Assembly (NCBI GenBank): GCA_958510875.1
Contig: OY294068.1
Location: forward strand, 156,338,388-156,402,387
DNA length: 64,000 nucleotides
Origin: Endomychus coccineus
Lineage: Eukaryota; Arthropoda; Insecta; Coleoptera; Endomychidae
Direction: 5' to 3'
Below, piece by piece: positions 12,801-23,646 of the stretch. Below the pieces are notes generated by a model. That model did not search any database. It was not told the origin of the DNA and worked only from the letters and a program-made list of their open reading frames with translations. The first letter of the stretch is position 1; every line of letters starts with the position of its first letter. A program made the position numbers and the translations under genes.

Positions 12801-12949
12801 AAATACATTTGATTATTACAATTTATAGTGAAAGATTTGCATTCAATTTGAAAATTTGCTAGTTATCAAGTACGAGGCAAATAAAAAAATCAGTGGTGGT
12901 AACAGTTCATATTGATAGAATACAGAACCATTACATTGTTTTTGTATTA
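9811..12949. other. Unassigned AT-rich stretch of 3.1 kb
   Basis: No motif-bearing frame and no clear repeat. Open frames at 10578-10796 and 11848-12239 (both strands) are short and featureless. A polypyrimidine tract ending in CAG near 11730 could be a splice acceptor but has no convincing exon behind it. Confidence 0.35.
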
Positions 12950-12956
12950 CTTATAT

Positions 12957-13013
12957 ATAGAACACTATTATTATTGTGACTATAGTTTTCGACAACTAGG
13001 GTATCATTTTCAG
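12957..13013 (+). repeat. Left arm of a 3-kb-spaced inverted repeat
   Basis: The stretch around AACACTATTATTATTGTGAC and the following TATAGTTTTCGACAAC recurs inverted at 15905-15962. The pair encloses the PLE fragments and the MITE, as if they were the interior of one older element of about 3 kb. Confidence 0.6.
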
Positions 13014-13575
13014 GACGATACAAAAGTATTTTATCAAATCAAATCAATTTCAGTTAAAAATTCAATAAAATTCAGATAATAGCCAAGTTTTATTTGAAAA
13101 AACTCATAAACCAAATACCCTATCCGCCTCGTAGTATCTTATGTAAATAGTCCAATACATAAGCTAGCTGTGAAATTAAATTCTATTTTCAAAAATAGTA
13201 ACTTCAAGATAAAGTACATACTAAAATTCAATGGTGCTATCCAATTCAATTAACAGATTAACTGATTCCAATAACGGGGGTATCTTAAGACATTTCAAAT
13301 ATTTCTCCTAGTGAATGCAAACTTGTTGTTACTAAGTTTCTAAAAAAATCACCACATTGATCCCGCTATTAGAACTGATATAAAATAAGCTTCTAATCTT
13401 CAATTTTTTTTCTTCTAGTCGAAATTATTGTCAATTTAATAATCAATTCCTTACTCAAATGGATGGTTTAGTTATCGGATCCTCTTTTGGCAGATATTTT
13501 TATCTTTCATAGAAGATGCTATAATGACTATAGATAAAAAATAATCACCCTTATCCCCTAAAAATTCTATTAAAG

Positions 13576-13620
13576 AACTGAGGACCGTTCGACTACCAAG
13601 TAGCCATTATCAGAGTAAAC
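13576..13620 (-). ncRNA. Decayed hammerhead-ribozyme-like motif of a PLE terminal repeat
   Basis: On the minus strand the order is CTGATAA, a stem GGCTAC-TTG-GTAGTC, GAAC and GGTCCTCAG. It is an inverted, mutated counterpart of the motif at 14313-14362; the core CTGATGA has become CTGATAA, which would abolish cleavage. It marks a second terminal-repeat copy in opposite orientation to the GIY-YIG fragment between them. Confidence 0.45.
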
Positions 13621-13879
13621 TTGATTATATATCAAAATGTGCCTGTTTTACACTATTTGGGAATAATAGTCTTAAACAACGCTATTTGATGAAGTGTCTC
13701 AATACGACAATGATAAGGACAAACCTTTGATCAATAATTTAATTTTTAAACAAAAAGGGAATTGGAACTTAGTCAACTAACCAAATTAGAGCCATTAACC
13801 TTCAAATACTTCAATAAAATTCAAAAGTTTCACTTATCATTCTTCAGTAATTCATAAATTAATACCTTGTTTTATAAAT

Positions 13880-14308
13880 TTGCGATACAACCAGTTTATA
13901 GGTTCTAAGTACAAGCTAAAAAACCGTTTAGGCAACAGCTTTGATACAGTTTTCGACTTCGACAAATCCGGGATTCATCGATGGAACTCGTGTTCAAAAT
14001 GCTATGTGGGTAAAACTAGAAGAAACATTTTAACTCGGTATAAGGAACATTTTGTCCATATAAAAAAGAAAAAAGGTGAAAAATCAGCGTTAGCCAAACA
14101 TATTTTGAATACAGGTCACATAATTTCTCAAGAAGGCTTATCACTTTTAAAACACGGTACAGAGGAATATCTAGGTAATTTAGAAGGAATGGAAATGTAT
14201 AAACGAGAAAGCAATTTATTAAATTCCGATCTATCTCCATCTGAGGGTAGCCCATTGTTTACATTATTATCCCCAAATAGTATTAAACAGGCAGATTTTG
14301 ATTTATAA
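13880..14308 (+). pseudogene. PLE C-terminal region with GIY-YIG domain, first family
   Basis: The frame contains CSKCYVGKTRRNILTRYKEH (a GIY-YIG relic with its Cys-x-x-Cys), then ALAKHILNTGH and EMYKRESNLLNSD, the family C-terminal order. It is closely related to the copy at 30659-31084. In the intact relative the domain opens with SGIYKINCDSC; here this has decayed to SGIHRWNSC. No reverse transcriptase precedes it, so it is a 5-prime-truncated copy. It is flanked by inverted terminal-repeat pieces with hammerhead-like motifs. Confidence 0.82.
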
Positions 14309-14312
14309 TTAT

Positions 14313-14362
14313 GTTTACTCTGATGATGGCTACTTGGTAGCCGAAGAGTCCTCAGTACAAAC
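14313..14362 (+). ncRNA. Hammerhead-ribozyme-like motif in a PLE terminal repeat
   Basis: The order is GTTTACT, CTGATGA, T, GGCTAC-TTG-GTAGCC (a perfect 6-bp stem with a 3-nt loop), GAA, GAGTCCTC, AGTACAAAC. The outer pieces GTTTACT and AGTACAAAC can pair as stem I with a 2-nt bulge, and CTC is an allowed NUH cleavage triplet. PLEs are known to carry type I hammerheads with a tiny stem III in their pseudo-LTRs. Departures from the canonical core are an extra T after CTGATGA and G instead of A after GAA, so activity of this copy is uncertain. Confidence 0.55.
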
Positions 14363-14369
14363 AAACCTC

Positions 14370-14655
14370 ACAGTATATGAATTAAATTGTTTAGACTGCT
14401 ATGGGACTAGTACAGGAATCTCTAACAATATTTACAAAAAAGAATGTATGGTCATAAGTATAATACTAGAAACAAAAACTTGGGAAATTACATCGCCCTT
14501 GCTAAACATTGTTTTGATCATAACCATCAATTCGATTACAAAAATGTTGATATTTTGAATAAAGAAACCAATTATTATGGAAGATCTACTCTGAGGATGA
14601 TCCACATAAAACGTGACTCCAAGTCTTTAAATCATAGAGCAGACGTTCAATGATT
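14370..14655 (+). pseudogene. PLE C-terminal fragment, second family
   Basis: After NCLDC and a frame change the translation reads YNTRNKNLG, ALAKHCFDHNHQFDYKNVDI and MIHIKRDSKSLN, the conserved tail after GIY-YIG in a PLE family different from the preceding one. The GIY-YIG core itself is eroded. The stop lies at 14651-14653. Confidence 0.7.
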
Positions 14656-14825
14656 AAGTCAGATTAGTAATTTAATTAACTAAAATCCTTGTAAATTCCT
14701 ACATGCGTCTTTACAATGTTGAAAGTATATTTAAGGTAGAATGCTGGAATGACATGAGCATTTCTAATCAAAATTGGTGTGGTAAGGACGCTTTGTGCTT
14801 GATACAATTAGTTTTAAGGAATCCC

Positions 14826-14875
14826 GTTTCAGACATAATACGTCTTCTGATGATGGTCGTGAGACCGGAACGAAC
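14826..14875 (+). other. PLE 3-prime terminal motif, hammerhead-like
   Basis: CTGATGA is followed by TGGTC-GTGA-GACCG (a stem closed by a GTGA tetraloop) and GAAC. It lies downstream of the second PLE tail, where such elements end. Stem III and the cleavage triplet are not convincing, so I call it a structural motif rather than a ribozyme. Confidence 0.3.
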
Positions 14876-14958
14876 GTAAAGTTGAAAATAATAAGCAGAT
14901 GCGTATTTCCCGAAAATTTATTTATAATTCATACCTGGGTCAAGAATCATTAACCATA

Positions 14959-15856
14959 CAGTGTTTCAGTTTTTTCGTTCATAACTTCGAAAAACGATAG
15001 AACTTCTGAAATAAATAGGGGTCTTTTATATAAAATTTTTCTCTAAATCACTTCGTTTTCGAGATACAGGGTTGTTGAAATTGAAAAAAAAAAAAATTTT
15101 TTGCGAATATCTCTGGAACCGTTCATCGTACAGGGAACAGCTTTTGTAAGCAATCTCTACTCATAATAAGCTATATTTTGTGTGATAAAATTTTTTTTTC
15201 TATTAATAATTGGTGAAAATTTTGAAGGAGTAGTGGTTGTTTTTCTCCCCAACTTCTACGCCACTGGAAAAAGTACGGTTTTGAGTTGCCCATTTGAACC
15301 GCCAATGTTGTCTACACAAAAAAGGTACTTTTATGTTGAAAAACATTGTCAATTTTTTGATTTTGTTACTTGTTAAAGAAATTTCGTTTAATTGGTAAAA
15401 AATCAATTTTATTTCAAAGAATTGACAATGTTTTTCAACATAAAAGTTGATCTTTCTCGAAAACCGTCAAGTTTGGAGCCCATGACCAGTAGTATCTCTT
15501 TTGTGTAGAAAAAAATGGCGGTTCAAATGAGCATCTCAAAACCGTACTTCTTTCAGTGGCGTAGAAGTTGGGGAGAAAAACAAACCACTACCACTTCAAA
15601 ATCTTCACCAATTATGAATAAAAAAAAATTTATCGCACAAAACATAGCTTACTATGAGTGGAGATTGCTTACAAAAGTTGTTTTCTGTACGATAAGCGGT
15701 TCCGGAGATATTTGCAAAAAACTAATTTTTTTTTTCAATTTCAACATATCTCGAAAACTAAGTGATTTAGAGAAAAATTTTACATGAAAGACCCCTATTA
15801 TTTTTAGAAGTTCTATCGTTTGTAGAAGTTATGAACGAAAAAACTGAAACACCCTG
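14959..15856. mobile_element. Palindromic MITE with TIRs spanning the whole element
   Basis: The left end CAGTGTTTCAGTTTTTTCG and the right end (CAGGGTGTTTCAGTTTTTTC read on the minus strand) are flanked by TA. The arms pair almost to the centre near 15400, giving about 450 bp per arm. It has no coding capacity. The ends resemble Tc1/mariner-type termini. A diverged relative lies at 17203-17950. Confidence 0.8.
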
Positions 15857-15904
15857 TATTATAACTTAAGATCCCCTATATTTATTCATACTTCTGTATA
15901 TCGG

Positions 15905-15962
15905 TCTGAATATGATATGCTAATTGTCGAAACTATAGTCACAATAATAATGTTCTATAATA
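15905..15962 (-). repeat. Right arm of a 3-kb-spaced inverted repeat
   Basis: GCTAATTGTCGAAACTATAG followed by TCACAATAATAATGTTCTA is the inverted partner of 12957-13013, with the same base order and few mismatches. Confidence 0.6.
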
Positions 15963-15968
15963 TATGTG

Positions 15969-17089
15969 ATTATTCAAAGACATAAATTATTACGAACGTG
16001 TTAAAAATTTCAGGATGTTATGAAATATTTGTTTCGTAACTATGGAAACTAAGGAATATTGAATTGCCAAACTTGATGCATGAAGAGTTTATTTTTGGCG
16101 TTTTCTGTTAGTGTTTTCCGCGTTTTCTAACGTTCCTCAAAGTAAAAGTAAAGTGTAAAATGATGAGTGATGATAATTATTCCATAAGTGGAAACTCAAA
16201 ACTCACTGAGGCAGTAAATACTACCTCATTGGATTTGTTACTAACAAAATTCAAAGAAAATTTAACTATGCATACAATCGTTTCATGGAATATCGTAAAA
16301 AAATATTGTGATGGCATGCTTTTTGGAGCTTGGTTCCAAGATGAAATCTTAAACTTTGTATGAGGTCTATTCAATATTTATAAATAACTGTAAGGAATAA
16401 CATTTCCTTACAGTTCAAAAATAACTATTTCCTAACAGTCACTTCCCGTTCATCGACTTCATCAACTGAATGCTAGAAAACATTGACTTTTTCTTCCAAA
16501 ATTGTCATCAAAAAAGCCAATATTTCTGAAAGATTTTTGAAAGTAATGTTTGATTCTATCAATACAAAGTAAATGCATTAAAATGTATCTTGCAAATATT
16601 TTGACGACAATGGTTCAATTTGAAGAATTATTGTATGTATACCTACGTAAATTGAATGAACAGCTACTACATTTTTATCACTACTGTTATACTAAAAACT
16701 GTCGTCAGTCCTCGGTGTCACTATAGGAACATCAACATATCGAAAGAAATGACTCTAGTGCAGACATATGAAAACAAATATTATCAAAAATTTTAACTTA
16801 ATAGAGTCACTAGCGGCGATGTTCAGAAATAAGCGGCAACAGACTAATTTCCCGATTATCAAATTTAATAATCACATTTTGCAGAAATAGGGTTAGTGGA
16901 AAATAAGATAATTGAAAAATCTATTGCCAATTCCTGGAGCACTGGGAAACCTGCCCAGTAGGAAGGAAATCGAGCCTTTCGTCATCATCAGTTAAGATTG
17001 TTTCTGTTTTGGAATCATTTCTGACCATCTTCCTGGTTGTCACACAGGGTTGGATAGGAAGTTTGGTCTCCTGTTTCTAATCTTCTTGC
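15969..17089. other. Unassigned DNA
   Basis: A 67-codon frame at 16160-16363 starts with two Met codons but has no recognisable motif. Nothing else is supported. Confidence 0.35.
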
Positions 17090-18560
17090 ATCAAAATGTT
17101 TGTCACTGACACATTTTTGGGAATAATTGATTAGTTGAATAGTTGGCCGGTTATTTCTTCGAATAACATACTTCCTAAGTAATACTTATGTTCTTCAGTT
17201 ATGCAGGGCTGCAGTTTTTTATTCATAACTTGACAAACGATAGGAATTCTACAAATAATAGGGGTCTTTCATATACAATTTTTCTCTACATCTCTTTGTT
17301 CCCGAAATACAGGGTAGGGTGTTGAAGTGTTGAAAAATTATTACATTTTCTTCATTATCCTCTGAACAAATGAAAATTTATATTTCAAACTTGGTACATT
17401 TTAGTTCTACTAGATGAGACATTTTTTTTGAGCTTTTATTGTGAATTATTATTTTTATCGTTACCAATAAATAGGTATTCAAATATTTTCTTACTTTTCA
17501 AATAACCTTCCAAAGGAAATTCCATAAGGTAACCGAGATTATAAAAATCAAAACAGCTCGAATAGGAAGCCTCTAAGTCAAATTTATCAGGAATAATTTT
17601 CATAGAAAATAAAACAAAGTTTTTAAATTTATCTACAATGATAATTTCCGACCATTGGCGTAGAAAATTGAGGAGTTTAATTGGGTGGAAGACCCCTATA
17701 ACTACGTCACTGTATTTGTCTCAAGAAGATTTTGTCACCAAAGGAATTTTTCATCCAATAAAACTTAGGTTTGCTAAGTTTGAACTAAAAATCTTCATTT
17801 TTTCAAAAGATAATGAAGAAAATGTAATATTTTTTCAAAACTTCCCGGAAACGGAGTGATTTAGAGAAAAATTTTACATGGAAGACCCCTATAATTCTTA
17901 GAAGTTATATCGTTTATCAAAGTTATGAACGAAAAAACTGAAACACCCTGTATAGACATGGTATTTTCATGAAGAATTGTCGAAACTTGAATAATTGGCA
18001 GGTTATGCCGCTGGATAAACTAGTTTCCGAAGATATGGATACTATATGCTCTTCACAGAATGAGATATGATATTTATGTGAATAATTGTGGAAATGTGAA
18101 TATTTGGTAGGTTATGCCCCAGAATGTACTGTTTGCAGATGATACACTTTATGGTTTTCATTGAATGAGACATGATATTTCCGAGACGAATAATTATTCA
18201 CTTCTCTCAAGAACAGCAGGAACAGAACTTGAATAGCTATTAGTTACTTGGTTATTTATGTCACTGAATAAACTCTACCTCCAACTTATACTCTATGTCC
18301 TTAACTTAATAATACATGATACTTTTATGAGGAATTGTGGAAACTAAGTATTGTTCGATTGTGCTATTGGATGAACTTTTTCCCGACGGTACACTTGATA
18401 TGAGATGAAATTTCTGTAAAGAATGGTGCAAAGTTCCAGTTAGCCGGTTCTGAAACTGAATTAACTATTTTCCGGAGCTATTTTATTTCCTCCACTTATT
18501 GAGACATGATATTTCTCTTGAAATGTGTACAAAGTTTGACTCATAGACTGATTCCGATGA
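17090..18560 (+). repeat. Diverged tandem array (unit about 100-150 bp) split by a MITE
   Basis: Recurring pieces such as GACATGATATTT, GAATTGTGGAAA, GGTTATGCC and TACACTTTAT appear in the same order several times between about 17950 and 18560, and in weaker form at 17090-17200. The units are badly diverged. The MITE at 17203-17950 sits inside the array. Confidence 0.5.
17203..17950. mobile_element. Palindromic MITE related to 14959-15856
   Basis: The left end CAGGGCTGCAGTTTTTTATT and the right end AACTGAAACACCCTG, followed by TA, match the termini of the MITE at 14959-15856, as do the inner blocks TAGGGGTCTTTCATA and AGAAAAATTTTACATGGAAG. The middle has diverged. No gene. Confidence 0.7.
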
Positions 18561-19224
18561 ACGGAGAAATAGCGGTCATATTAATTAGAATGCTATTCAC
18601 GCAAAACGGTGCAAAAATGAGAAAAATTCTATAAAATTGTTTTCAAGACATGACAGTCTGCTTGTATGTTCATCTTTGTGCTGTTTTGCAGGAAACTTTC
18701 CTGAGCCAAATTCTTAGCCTGGAAAAAAATAGTAACAAATTGAATTGATAAATCTTCCCTCAACAATAAACATTTCATTTCAAGATTTATTTCACATGCT
18801 TTGGTCCCATGAATAAGGATAATGTCTTGGAATAATATATTATCATGCTGAAAGAATTCCACAATTCTTGAACACCATTAACTCTGATTAACGCAATTTA
18901 ATTACTTTCAGGACTTCGTAACACAAAAAGCTCGAAAATATCAAACGTAAGATGCAATTTTGCTTCTTTTATTACTGCAGGAATCTATATTATGCTCAAA
19001 GAATGAGAAAATTGAATTTTATTTGACGTTGTTTGAATCTCAAGAGACGAATAAAAAATTATTCACATTTCTACGCGTATTCTCTTCCGGTTAAATAAGA
19101 ATACGACAATGTTTGCGAGGAGTATTATGAAAAACTTATTCTACTGCAACATCCAATAACCATTCCATGTTTATTGAACTCAACAGCTACGTCAGTCATT
19201 CAAAATTCATCACCATGTTATGTA
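18561..19224. other. Unassigned DNA
   Basis: A 77-codon minus frame at 18629-18862 has no family motif. TA at 19223-19224 is the flank of the next element. Confidence 0.35.
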
Positions 19225-21378
19225 CAGAGTGGTCCAAATTGGACACTTTTGATAGGAAACACCAATTTCTAGAGAAGATAGAGAAAAACTAGCCTACATG
19301 TTACGAGGTCGATTTTTGAGAGAAAATGAATGCCGAAAACCGCACTTTGATATCTTGACTTGTTCAAAAGATACAAGGTGTTTTTCAATTTTGTGCATTT
19401 CTGACCCACCCCCGTAACTTGTTTATTTATAAATATTTCTGATTTCTGTGAAAGCATTCTTGAGACACTTTTTTGAAAGAAATCTAATGGTGTTCCTTGT
19501 TTTTTATTGAAAAATATGGTTTTGAAGTTATGACATAAACTTGTATTAATCAAAATCTGGGTTGCCATGCCTGAATACGAAAGAAAATACCTTAGCAACT
19601 ACAGTCTATGCGTACTGTCAAACAATTATTAATAATTGCAGTTTGCTTTACAAGTTTAGTGTGCTTCTTTGAACTGAGTTTTGAACTTACGACAATATTT
19701 TTATCCTCCTGTTAATTCAAAATGTATGAAAATTACGAAAAATATGATATGCTAAAGTGTTATTGGGAATCACATGAAGATGCACACGCTGCCAGCAATA
19801 TTTACTTTGACCGATATCCTGAAAGGAGACAACCGTTTCGGGATATGTTCACTAGATTGCAGTAAAACCTAGTTAATTACGGTTCTTTTTCAAAACCAAG
19901 GACAAGAGTTTACGAAGCCAGGAATAGAGATAGAGAGTTAGAAGAAATAACAGTTTTGGGGGAAATACAAAATCAACCCAATATTTCACTACGCAAAATG
20001 CAGTTGAATACAGGTATTCCAAAGACTACAGCAATGCGAATTCTAAGAAAAAATAAATTCAAACCGTATAGAGTAAGAAAAGTTCACAAGTTACTACCAA
20101 ATGACCTACAATTCCGGCTCGAATTCTGCCAATGGTATTTAGTAAAATGTGCTGAAAACTTAAACTTTGGACAGAACATCATATGGACTGATGAAGCATG
20201 CGTTAGCAGCGCTGGTATTTTTAATGGATACAATACCTACAATTGGACTTTGGAAAATCCATATATTACAGTGGAGACACAAAATCAAGGCCGATACAGT
20301 TTTAATGTTTGGGTCGGTGTTTTTAGAGGAAGGTTTATCGGTCCCCATATGTATGAGGGTAACCTTACAGCAGCCCGATATGTGGAAATATTGCGGGAAT
20401 TTATCGAACCTATAATGGATGATTTGCCATTACAACAAATTGGACACGTATACTTCCAACAAGACGGGGCACCGTGTCATAACGCACACATTATAACGAC
20501 GTATTTGAACGAAATGTTTGGGGACAATAATTGGCTTGGCAACCGGGGTCCTGTTCATTGGGCGGCAAGATCCCCCGATCTTACGCCTCCAGATTTTTAC
20601 CTCTGGGGAAGAATAAAGGACCTCACATATAAACGGCATCCTGATTCCCATGCCTTTCGTTCAATACCTGCGGTAGAATTAATTAATGCTGTCAATAATG
20701 TTAGGCAGCGAAGTCAATTATGTTTCGATTTAAATGGTGCTCAATTTGAACACATGTTGTAAATATGTAGTTTAAAAATGTAATATTTTTGTTCTTGTTA
20801 TTCTGTTTTTTGATTAAATTAATGAGTTATTATAAAATAGGCACTAATTATTGTTTTCAACAGCAGTTATGTAGAACTATTTTGTTTCGTATTCAGGCAT
20901 GGCAACCCAGATTTTGATTATTCATCTAAAATAAGTCGAAAACAGCCACAAAATAAATGTTTTGGAAGAGAAGTAGCAACTATTATATATATTTGAAAAG
21001 AGAATTTTATTTCAAACACGAATATGTAAAAATATACAGGTGGTCCATAAGAAAAAATACAAGTTTATGTCATAACTTTAAAACTATATTTTTCAATAAA
21101 AAACAAGGAACACCGGTAGATTCCTTTCAAAAAAGTGTCTCAAGAATGTTTTCACAGAAATCAGAAATATTCATAAATAAACAAGTTACGGGGGTGGGTC
21201 AGAAATGCACAAAATTGAAAAACACCTTGTATCTTTTGAACAAGTCAAGATATCAAAGTGCGGTTTTCGGCATTCATTTTCTCTCAAAAATCCACCTCGT
21301 AACATGTAGGCTAGTTTTTCTCTATCTTCTCTAGAAATTGGTGTTTCCTATCAAAAGTGTCCAATTTGGACCACTCTG
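19225..21378 (+). mobile_element. ITm element, family B copy 1
   Basis: Ends CAGAGTGGTCCAAATTGG and the exact inverted counterpart are flanked by TA on both sides (19223-19224, 21379-21380). The inverted repeats reach to 19580 on the left and from 20887 on the right. The right arm holds about 110 bp (near 20940-21050) that the left arm lacks but that a decayed copy at 50793-52281 retains, so the left arm has a deletion. The interior carries one transposase gene with a single nonsense codon. Confidence 0.88.
19722..20762 (+). pseudogene. DDE transposase with one nonsense codon, ITm family B
   Basis: From the ATG at 19722 the frame runs 346 codons, broken only by TAA at 19863-19865 (codon 48). 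The downstream open part has no ATG near its beginning, so it would not be made as is. An N-terminal helix-turn-helix region is followed by the DDE core: first acid in IIWTDEAC, second in QQDGAPCH, third in SPDLTPPDFYLWG. I count 42 residues between the second and third acids. Relative to family A the core is similar but clearly a separate family. The near-intact frame suggests recent activity. Confidence 0.87.
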
Positions 21379-21781
21379 TACAAGAAGCTTATAGTGGTAA
21401 TCTGAACAAGCAGAAGTTTCTCAAATCTAACTGATCATCGAATAGTATTTATTCCCAATAATTGAAAGGTCCCAGTTAAATCCAATATTTCCAGTTTTTC
21501 GTGCCTATGGAAGCTGTGTTGAGATTCTTAAGGATGGTTTGCAAATTTTCAATTCGACCCCTTTTATATATATATACATAGGTACTCCCAATTTTCTGAG
21601 GTTGTTCGTTCCTTTTTCTCGCTTTCAAATGTATTGGACATTCTTCACTTGGTTTTAATCGGAAATAATATATGAATATAAGTAAAAAGCTCCATAACTA
21701 GTACAGTCATTTCTAAGAGAAATGTGTATAAAAAGGTGGGGAATTATATATGCTTTGTCGGAAGACATATCTCTATATATA
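21379..21781. other. Unassigned DNA
   Basis: No signal beyond a short TA-rich tract (around 21568-21580) and the TA flank of the next element. Confidence 0.4.
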
Positions 21782-23646
21782 CATGGTGACCCAGAGTCCT
21801 GAAAAAGTCCAATAGTTCCGTTGAATTATCAGACGTTTTAGAGTTAAAAGGGGTATAGAAAGACCCATAAGCTTTCCAACGATGTCAGGTAAGTATATGA
21901 TCGAAAGTGAACATTCAGGCTGTTATTAAATAGAACAAACAAGAACCTAAACTTGCCACTGAAAACAATGCACTAATCGACGATGCTGATCAAAATACCA
22001 CAAATTACCAATAAATCACTACATGCAAATAATGAACAAACGTACAAAAAGTGTGTTTTGATTGAGAAAGACTTGGTTGTTCGATACAAACATTTAGTCT
22101 CTGTACAGAAGAAAGCTTAACCCGCATTAGCACGTCTCGGTCGATAGAACGAAATGCATCCCTTATTCTGATCTTCATGTCTTTAGCAGTCGTTGGTCTA
22201 GCGCGAAAAACTTTCTCTTTCACAAATCCCCGGAGGAGAAATCTATTGGGGTTGAATCGGGAGAATGGCAGGCCAAGCGATTACTCCTCGTCTCCCTATC
22301 CAACGATTCGTGTAAGCTTGATTTAAAAACAGGCGCTCCATTCTGCTCACATTTTGCCTTGTATTTAAATTTACGTTTTCTAGAAGAAGTGAGAGATCAT
22401 TTTCTAGAAATTTCAAGTATCTAATCACATTCAAAACCTTATCAAAAACTAAGGACCGATCACTTGATCCCCCAAAAATCCTCCCCAAACATTCAGTGAC
22501 CACTTATTTTGATGATCAACATCCATCAACGTATCCAATGGGGTTCTCAGTTGCATAATGAAGCATGTTGTCAACTGCTCCATTGCTCTTGAATTTCACT
22601 TCGTTACTAAATAAGATTATATTCATTATCGACTAAATTAAGCATTGTTTCAGCAAAGGTCTTCCGGTTTTGAAAATAATCTCCGTACAGTTCCTGATGA
22701 AGTTCGATGTAATACGGATGAAACTTATGCGACATTCCAGTTTCTACCGCAATTTCACGAGAACTCAAATCTGGATTTTCTTCCAACATCAAAAGGACTT
22801 CTAGCTCTTCATCATCGCGTATTCTTCGACCAAACAATACTAAATCATCTCCGTACAGTTCCTGATGAAGTTTGATGTGATACGGATGAAACTTATGCTT
22901 TGATGTTATTTGATTAATAGTGGTTTGCGACATTCCAGTTTCTACAGCAATTTCTTCAGAACTCAAATCTGGATGTTCTTCTATCATCAAAAGGACTTCT
23001 AGCTCTTCATCATCGCGTATTTTTCGACCAAACAATAATTTTGTGTGGCAACGTTCCCAATAGCTTCAAATGGGTCTTTTACTTTTTGAAACGCGGAACG
23101 TTGCGCTATACGTGCTTCTGGATATTTCAGTTCTTGTCGCATGAAAATCATTTCGAAAAATAGTATTCTTGCATGAATCAGAATAGATCTCAGAACTGAC
23201 AGGTTGCAAAGTTGGCAGTGAATCACTTGATTTGTGCATTTTTTTCAGTGGAAAGTTTAGTTTCTCGTTTGTTTTATTTATTAACAGCTTGAATGTTCAC
23301 TTTCGACCATACTTACCTTGAATCCTTGGAAAGCTTATTGGAAGACCTTTCGACTGATGATATAATATACAGGATATTCCATAGAGAATGAGAAAGTAAT
23401 GCGTTTTTTTCTGTTATGGTTCACCCTGTATTGATACTATTTTCCACCATATTGAAACACTGATCTCGTAGGTTCTATTGAAGAAACATAAGTTCAGTGT
23501 GTTACTTAATGAAGACCCCCTGAATATGGATGCCAATATTTTCCAATTATGCTCTGTTTGTGTATTTATTCCATAAACAAAACCGCTTGGCAATATCTCC
23601 AATAGCAACGGAGCAATTGAACTTTTTCGGGACTCTGGTCACTCTG
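21782..23646 (-). mobile_element. Decayed ITm element, family C
   Basis: The left end CATGGTGACCCAGAGTCC pairs with GGACTCTGGTCACTCTG at the right end, and the inner arm segments at about 21879-21975 and 23235-23340 are also inverted copies. The right arm includes a further insertion (about 23345-23610). Remnants of a transposase lie on the minus strand. The right end abuts the MITE at 23647. Confidence 0.65.
22005..23040 (-). pseudogene. ITm transposase relic with a duplicated helix-turn-helix region
   Basis: Reading the minus strand, 23035-22607 encodes two tandem copies of a helix-turn-helix block (each with RDDEELEVLLM, EIAVETGMS and KFHPY). The copy at 22849-23038 is complete and the one at 22679-22846 lacks about 27 bp. 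Farther on, 22503-22243 keeps YTNRWIGRRGVIAWPA, the region just before the third catalytic acid, and 22223-22005 keeps the C-terminal part. Frames are broken throughout. Confidence 0.72.
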
